Source: Firmicutes bacterium UBA7709
Lineage (GTDB): Bacteria; Bacillota_A; Clostridia; Peptostreptococcales; Anaerovoracaceae
NCBI GenBank assembly: GCA_002482405.1
Contig: DLFX01000187.1
Span: forward strand, 2,269-10,321
Direction of reading: 5' to 3'
DNA length: 8,053 nucleotides
A model generated the notes under the pieces. The model saw nothing but the letters and a program-made list of their open reading frames with translations. It had not been told where the DNA came from and searched no databases. Position 1 is the stretch's first letter, and each line of letters begins with the position of its first letter. Positions 5,047 through 8,053 of the stretch are shown piece by piece. Position numbers and translations under genes: made by a program.

Positions 5047-5073
5047 ATATCGGCAGCCGCAGGGGAAAAATTA
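5047..5073 (-). promoter_or_regulatory. Sigma-D/FliA-like promoter of the calcium-binding protein gene
   Basis: On the minus strand TAAT (5073-5070), 15 bases, then GCCGATAT (5054-5047) match the flagellar sigma consensus TAAA-N15-GCCGATAA at 3 of 4 and 7 of 8 positions. The predicted start is near 5040, about 45 bases before the ATG. A TATAAT hexamer overlaps it (5049-5044). The hexamer at the right distance for a sigma-A -35, AATTTT, matches none of TTGACA, which favours the sigma-D reading. Confidence 0.5.
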
Positions 5074-5163
5074 GAAGCGGGGTCCACCCACACAGAGGAA
5101 CCGTTTACTCTGACAAACGCTTTAATAGTTGTCAAGCGGATAGTTTGCTCAAAAAAGCGAGTG

Positions 5164-5386
5164 TGGAGTAGCCATGTTGCTTATCCTGTTCAGAATTTTA
5201 AGTATGGAGTAGCCTTGTGCTCATTTTTTTAAGGATGGCGTATATTTTCCGGCTCTAACGGCCTTTAAGCCGTAAAAACATACTCCTGGCTTGGATTTTT
5301 GCACACGTCAACGCGCTTGGCTACTCCATACCCGAAATTTTGAGCACCAGCGCGCCTGGATTCCCTAATCTTAAATTTCGGAGCAC
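5164..5386. repeat. Large imperfect inverted repeat with scattered partial copies
   Basis: An outer arm at 5190-5214 is the reverse complement of 5319-5343 at 21 of 25 positions, including a perfect 13-bp core GTATGGAGTAGCC / GGCTACTCCATAC (5202-5214, 5319-5331). Nested inside, GTATATTTTCCGGCT (5240-5254) pairs with 5268-5283 with few mismatches, closing on an ACGGC/GCCGT tip. TGGAGTAGCC also occurs directly at 5164-5173, and AAATTT-GAGCACC-like motifs recur at 5335-5347 and 5373-5386. It resembles a MITE-like or other mobile non-coding element in decay. No target-site duplication or coding sequence is evident. Confidence 0.6.
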
Positions 5387-5399
5387 CTTGAAACCTTTT

Positions 5400-5417
5400 A
5401 AAAATTGCGGAGGCAAT
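5400..5417 (-). terminator. Weak terminator after porB
   Basis: On the minus strand ATTGC (5417-5413), loop CTCC and GCAAT (5408-5404) form a 5-bp stem. The T at the end of the stem and the next four T give a five-T run, 36 bases after the porB stop. The stem is short, so this is a tentative end for the por operon; the large hairpin downstream may also contribute. Confidence 0.4.
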
Positions 5418-5453
5418 CTGAGACAATCTTCTGACTCGTACTGTCTTCCCGCA

Positions 5454-6383
5454 CTACCTGCACCGCGCCAGCAGCGCTTCCCATTGCCGGTCCACATGCT
5501 TCTGGACTTCCCCGATCATCCACTCGTTTCCTTTCTTAAACAGGTGCTTGAACCTTCCCTGCTTCTTCAGGTACTCCTCCACCGGCAGCTTTTTCTTCGG
5601 CTCATAGCTGAGCTTCCAGACCCCGTATTCCACCTCAAACAGCGGCCAGACGCAGGAGTCCACCGCCAGCTTGCAGATCTCAGCCAGATCCTCTGCTTCA
5701 TAGCGCCAGCCCCGCGGGCACGGCGACATGATATTGAGGAAGGCGGGCCCTTCCGTATAGATCGCCTTTTCCGCCTTTTCGTGAAGGTCCTTGAAATTCC
5801 CGATAAAGGTCGTCTGGGCGGCATAAGGGATGTTGTGGGCCGCGATGATGGCGGTGAGATCCTTCTTGTTCTGGGGCTTTCCGGGAATCACGCTTCCCGC
5901 CGGCGTCGTGGTGGCGTCGGCAAACCTGGGAGTGGATGAGGATCTCTGAATTCCGGTGTTCATATACGCTTCGTTATCATAGCAGACATAGACCATGTCG
6001 TGGCCCCGTTCCATGGCTCCCGAAAGGGACTGGAGGCCGATGTCGTATGTGCCGCCGTCGCCTCCGAAGGCAATAAATTTAAAGGTGCCTTCGATCTTTC
6101 CTCTCTTCTTCAGGGCGCGGTAAGCCGCTTCCACGCCTCCTGCCGTCGCTCCGGCATTCTCAAAGGCGGAGTGGATATAGCTGTCCTGCCATGCCGTATA
6201 GGGGTAGAGGTAGGATGAGACTTCCAGACAGCTCGTGGCGTTTGCGATGACGGCTTTATCTTCAGGTTTCAGCGCCCTCAGCACACCCCGCACCGCGACC
6301 CCCGCGCCGCAGCCCGCACAGAGTCGGTGACCGCCGGAAAAGCGTTCCGGTTTTGCCAGCTGTTCTTTTAAACTGTAAGACAT
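5454..6383 (-). CDS. porB: Pyruvate:ferredoxin oxidoreductase, beta subunit
   Basis: Thiamine-pyrophosphate-binding subunit of the four-subunit 2-oxoacid:ferredoxin oxidoreductase, 309 residues. The TPP motif is GDGGTYD (108-114) with Asn137 and Asn142 in DNEAYMNTG about 30 residues on. Cysteines 22 and 25 (LCAGCG), 52 (ATSCLEVS) and 222 (SPCPRGW) are the four ligands expected for this subunit's [4Fe-4S] cluster. The stretches YPYTAW and NTGIQRSSSTP point to the pyruvate enzyme rather than the branched-chain or 2-oxoglutarate paralogues. The ATG at 6383 shares one base with the porA stop (TAATG), and GGGGAGGTG within porA serves as its ribosome binding site, so the two are translationally coupled. 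It is the last gene of the operon. Substrate pyruvate is very likely but not proven. Confidence 0.93.
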   Translation of the reverse strand: MSYSLKEQLAKPERFSGGHRLCAGCGAGVAVRGVLRALKPEDKAVIANATSCLEVSSYLYPYTAWQDSYIHSAFENAGATAGGVEAAYRALKKRGKIEGTFKFIAFGGDGGTYDIGLQSLSGAMERGHDMVYVCYDNEAYMNTGIQRSSSTPRFADATTTPAGSVIPGKPQNKKDLTAIIAAHNIPYAAQTTFIGNFKDLHEKAEKAIYTEGPAFLNIMSPCPRGWRYEAEDLAEICKLAVDSCVWPLFEVEYGVWKLSYEPKKKLPVEEYLKKQGRFKHLFKKGNEWMIGEVQKHVDRQWEALLARCR

Positions 6384-7579
6384 TATCTGTCACCTCCCCG
6401 TTCTCTCTGGCCGATATGGCGATAGGTTTCGCCCTGATTTCCCGTCTCCGCAATTTCAAACAGCTGATCGTAAATCATAGCGAAGTCCTCCACGCAGATA
6501 TCCCGGCCCCCCAGCCCGTAAACATAGTTGATCGACTTGGGGCGGTTTACCAGATCGTAAAGAGCGGATCGCACCTCGGCAAAGAGCGGGCCGCCGCATG
6601 CGGAAAAGCTCTCGGCTTTGTCCATCACCGCCACAGCTTTCACCCCCGACATCGCCTTCGCAAGCTCTTCCATGGGGAACGGACGGAATACACGGATCTT
6701 GATCAACCCGACCTTCCTGCCTTCGGCCCGCAGCCGGCGGACCGCTTCCTTTGCGGTTCCGGCACTGGATCCGATGATGACCAGAGCGGTTTCAGCGTCG
6801 TCCATTTCATATTCTTCAAACAGACCGTAGCTTCTCCCCGAAACCTCTTCAAACTTCCTGGCCACAGAGAGGATCACGGCCTTTGCGTTTTTCATCGCCT
6901 CGGCCTGCTGCTTCTTGTGCTCCATATAGTAATTCGAGATATCATAAGGGCCCACGGCCATCGGATTTTCCTTTTTCAACAGATAATTTTCGGGGCGGTA
7001 TTCCCCCACAAAGTCCTTTACCGTTTCGTCGTCCAGCAGTTCTATGTTCTCCACCGCGTGGCTGGTGATAAATCCGTCCTGGCAGACCATTACCGGAAGG
7101 CGGACGTCTTTGTTTTCACCGATGGGCATGGCCTGAATGAAATTGTCATAGGCCTCCTGATTGGTCTCGGAATAGAGCTGAATCCAGCCGCTGTCCCGGG
7201 CTCCCATGGAGTCGGAGTGATCGCAGTTGATATTGATGGGTCCGGTCAGGGCCCGGTTCACCAGAGCCATAGTCACCGGCAGCCGGGCGGAAGCCGTTAC
7301 ATACAGCATCTCCCACATGAGGGCCATTCCAGCGGATGAGGTTGCGGTAATCGCCCTTCCGCCCGCGGCCTCGGCTGCCATACAGGTCGACATGGCGCTG
7401 TGCTCGGATTCTACCGCGACGAATTCCGTATCGACTTCACCGTTGGCCACATAGGTTGAAAAGTACTGGGGGATTTCTGTGGACGGGGTGATGGGAAACG
7501 CGCCCATCACGTCGGGATTGATCTGCTTCATAGCGTAGGCAACCGCTTCGTTGCCCGAAAGCCTGTCTCTGATCGCCAT
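6383..7579 (-). CDS. porA: Pyruvate:ferredoxin oxidoreductase, alpha subunit
   Basis: Alpha subunit of the POR complex, which oxidatively decarboxylates pyruvate to acetyl-CoA and CO2 with reduction of ferredoxin, or runs in reverse as pyruvate synthase. The protein has 398 residues. The N-terminal pyrimidine-binding domain shows AFPITPSTEIP (27-37, Thr31 at the substrate-contact position), VESEHSAM (56-63, Glu59 near TPP) and LVNRAL with Arg109. The second domain contains TALVIIGSSAGTAKEA. The start is taken as the ATG at 7579, which shares one base with the porD stop (TGATG) and has AAAAGGAGG seven bases upstream. A GTG one codon earlier (7582) is in frame but less likely. Both ends overlap neighbours, as expected of subunits made in fixed ratio. 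Confidence 0.94.
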   Translation of the reverse strand: MAIRDRLSGNEAVAYAMKQINPDVMGAFPITPSTEIPQYFSTYVANGEVDTEFVAVESEHSAMSTCMAAEAAGGRAITATSSAGMALMWEMLYVTASARLPVTMALVNRALTGPININCDHSDSMGARDSGWIQLYSETNQEAYDNFIQAMPIGENKDVRLPVMVCQDGFITSHAVENIELLDDETVKDFVGEYRPENYLLKKENPMAVGPYDISNYYMEHKKQQAEAMKNAKAVILSVARKFEEVSGRSYGLFEEYEMDDAETALVIIGSSAGTAKEAVRRLRAEGRKVGLIKIRVFRPFPMEELAKAMSGVKAVAVMDKAESFSACGGPLFAEVRSALYDLVNRPKSINYVYGLGGRDICVEDFAMIYDQLFEIAETGNQGETYRHIGQRERGGDR

Positions 7580-7884
7580 CACGCGCCCTCCTTTTCAAGG
7601 GAAATCGCCTGGAAGGGGCAGACCTTGTAACAGACGCCGCAGCCTTTGCAGTGCATGAAGTCGAAGTCAAGGCGCTTTCCGTCCTTTACCGGAATCGAGC
7701 TGTCCGGGCAGTAGGGCACGCATAGCATGCACTGCTTGCATTTCTCTTCGTGAAAAACCGGGATCATCGTTCTCCAGTCCCCGGTATTTACGAGGACGGA
7801 GGTTCCCCCTTCATAGATCTCCCCTCCAATGGTCATTTCCTGCCATGAGGTGGATTCATTGATTTCGCTTGCCTTTTTTATCAT
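7579..7884 (-). CDS. porD: Pyruvate:ferredoxin oxidoreductase, delta subunit (2x[4Fe-4S] ferredoxin)
   Basis: A 101-residue electron-transfer subunit. It has two complete CxxCxxCxxxCP motifs: Cys49, 52, 55, 59 (CKQCMLCVPYCP) and Cys79, 82, 85, 89 (CKGCGVCYKVCP). These bind two [4Fe-4S] clusters that pass electrons from the TPP site to external ferredoxin. The roughly 45-residue N-terminal extension, with the SWQEM and GDWRTMIPV stretches, is typical of PorD and separates it from free ferredoxins. The ATG at 7884 overlaps the porC stop as ATGA, and GGAGGAGG within the last porC codons is its ribosome binding site. All cluster ligands are present. Confidence 0.95.
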   Translation of the reverse strand: MIKKASEINESTSWQEMTIGGEIYEGGTSVLVNTGDWRTMIPVFHEEKCKQCMLCVPYCPDSSIPVKDGKRLDFDFMHCKGCGVCYKVCPFQAISLEKEGA

Positions 7885-8053
7885 CCCGCGCAGACCTCCT
7901 CCAGCGACTTTCTGAGAGCGTTCATGTTGCCTTCCACCACGCTGGGTTTGGCGGCGAATTTGTGCCGGAAGGATTCTTCCATATCCTTTATAAAGCGCTC
8001 CGAATCCACGATATTGCTCACCTTAACGGCGGCGGCCAGCATCGGCGTGTTGG
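7881..8053 (-). CDS. porC: Pyruvate:ferredoxin oxidoreductase, gamma subunit, C-terminal end
   Basis: Partial gene: the last 56 codons are present and the start lies beyond the right edge. The readable part begins NTPMLAAAVKVSNIV and ends KSLEEVCAG. The NTPMLAAAVK segment followed by a charged helix matches the end of the POR gamma subunit, where such a motif precedes the C-terminal helix. Position and the ATGA overlap with porD support the call: gamma-delta-alpha-beta is a common order for four-subunit POR operons. The operon promoter must lie outside this window. Called mainly from context plus the short motif. Confidence 0.85.
   Translation of the reverse strand, partial: NTPMLAAAVKVSNIVDSERFIKDMEESFRHKFAAKPSVVEGNMNALRKSLEEVCAG

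Larger units (their letters stand above)
4997..5453. other. 457-base intergenic region between porB and the calcium-binding gene
   Basis: No convincing gene lies here on either strand. From the porB side it holds a short terminator-like hairpin (5400-5417) and a block of related direct and inverted motifs forming a large imperfect hairpin (5164-5386). A small CGCTT/AAGCG hairpin lies near 5118-5138, and a sigma-D-like promoter at 5047-5073. A 68-codon TTG-initiated minus-strand frame running through 5135-4929 lacks a ribosome binding site and crosses into the calcium-binding gene, so it was not accepted. Confidence 0.7.

Noticed and set aside
4929..5135. 68-codon minus-strand frame starting at TTG
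   Set aside because: No ribosome binding site, start overlaps no promoter, and it enters the calcium-loop gene in another frame.
6353..7339. A 328-codon plus-strand frame opposite porA
   Set aside because: Antisense to a firmly assigned subunit gene, with a His-rich, motif-free translation typical of shadow frames.

Overview
All recognisable genes lie on the minus strand, so the window is described here from right to left, in transcription order. The gene content suggests an anaerobic, probably spore-forming and possibly motile member of the Clostridia. The evidence is a four-subunit pyruvate:ferredoxin oxidoreductase, a clostridial-type aromatic operon, strong AGGAGG-type ribosome binding sites, a forespore-like promoter in front of a small basic protein, and a flagellar-sigma-like promoter. 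This assignment is inference; no marker gene fixes the taxon.

Right part (8053-5454): the 3' end of porC, then porD, porA and porB. They are joined by 1- to 4-base stop/start overlaps and together encode the enzyme that interconverts pyruvate and acetyl-CoA with ferredoxin. Next comes a 457-base non-coding stretch (5453-4997). It holds a weak terminator, a large imperfect inverted repeat with scattered partial copies of the same motifs, and a sigma-D (FliA)-like promoter. That promoter precedes an unfamiliar 348-residue protein with three EF-hand-like calcium loops (4996-3950).

Centre (3953-783): an aromatic amino acid operon, which is the highlight of the window. A near-consensus sigma-A promoter (TTGACA-17-TATGAT) overlaps the stop codon of the calcium-binding gene. 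It drives an unannotated 38-codon leader peptide with 11 Phe/Tyr residues, including four Tyr codons in a row. A strong intrinsic terminator follows, then aroF (DAHP synthase), tyrA (prephenate dehydrogenase) and a PfkB-family kinase. The four Tyr codons exactly fill the 12-nt loop of a 12-bp hairpin, and a competing antiterminator can be drawn. The arrangement reads as ribosome-mediated transcription attenuation responding to tyrosine, perhaps also phenylalanine. The DAHP synthase also carries the N-terminal domain used for allosteric feedback in relatives, so the first step of the pathway may be controlled twice.

Left part (782-1): a 45-codon basic protein, too short for usual gene callers, with a good ribosome binding site, a sigma-G-like promoter and its own terminator. 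It is followed by the 5' part of a PiT-family phosphate transporter gene with its own promoter, which runs off the left edge.
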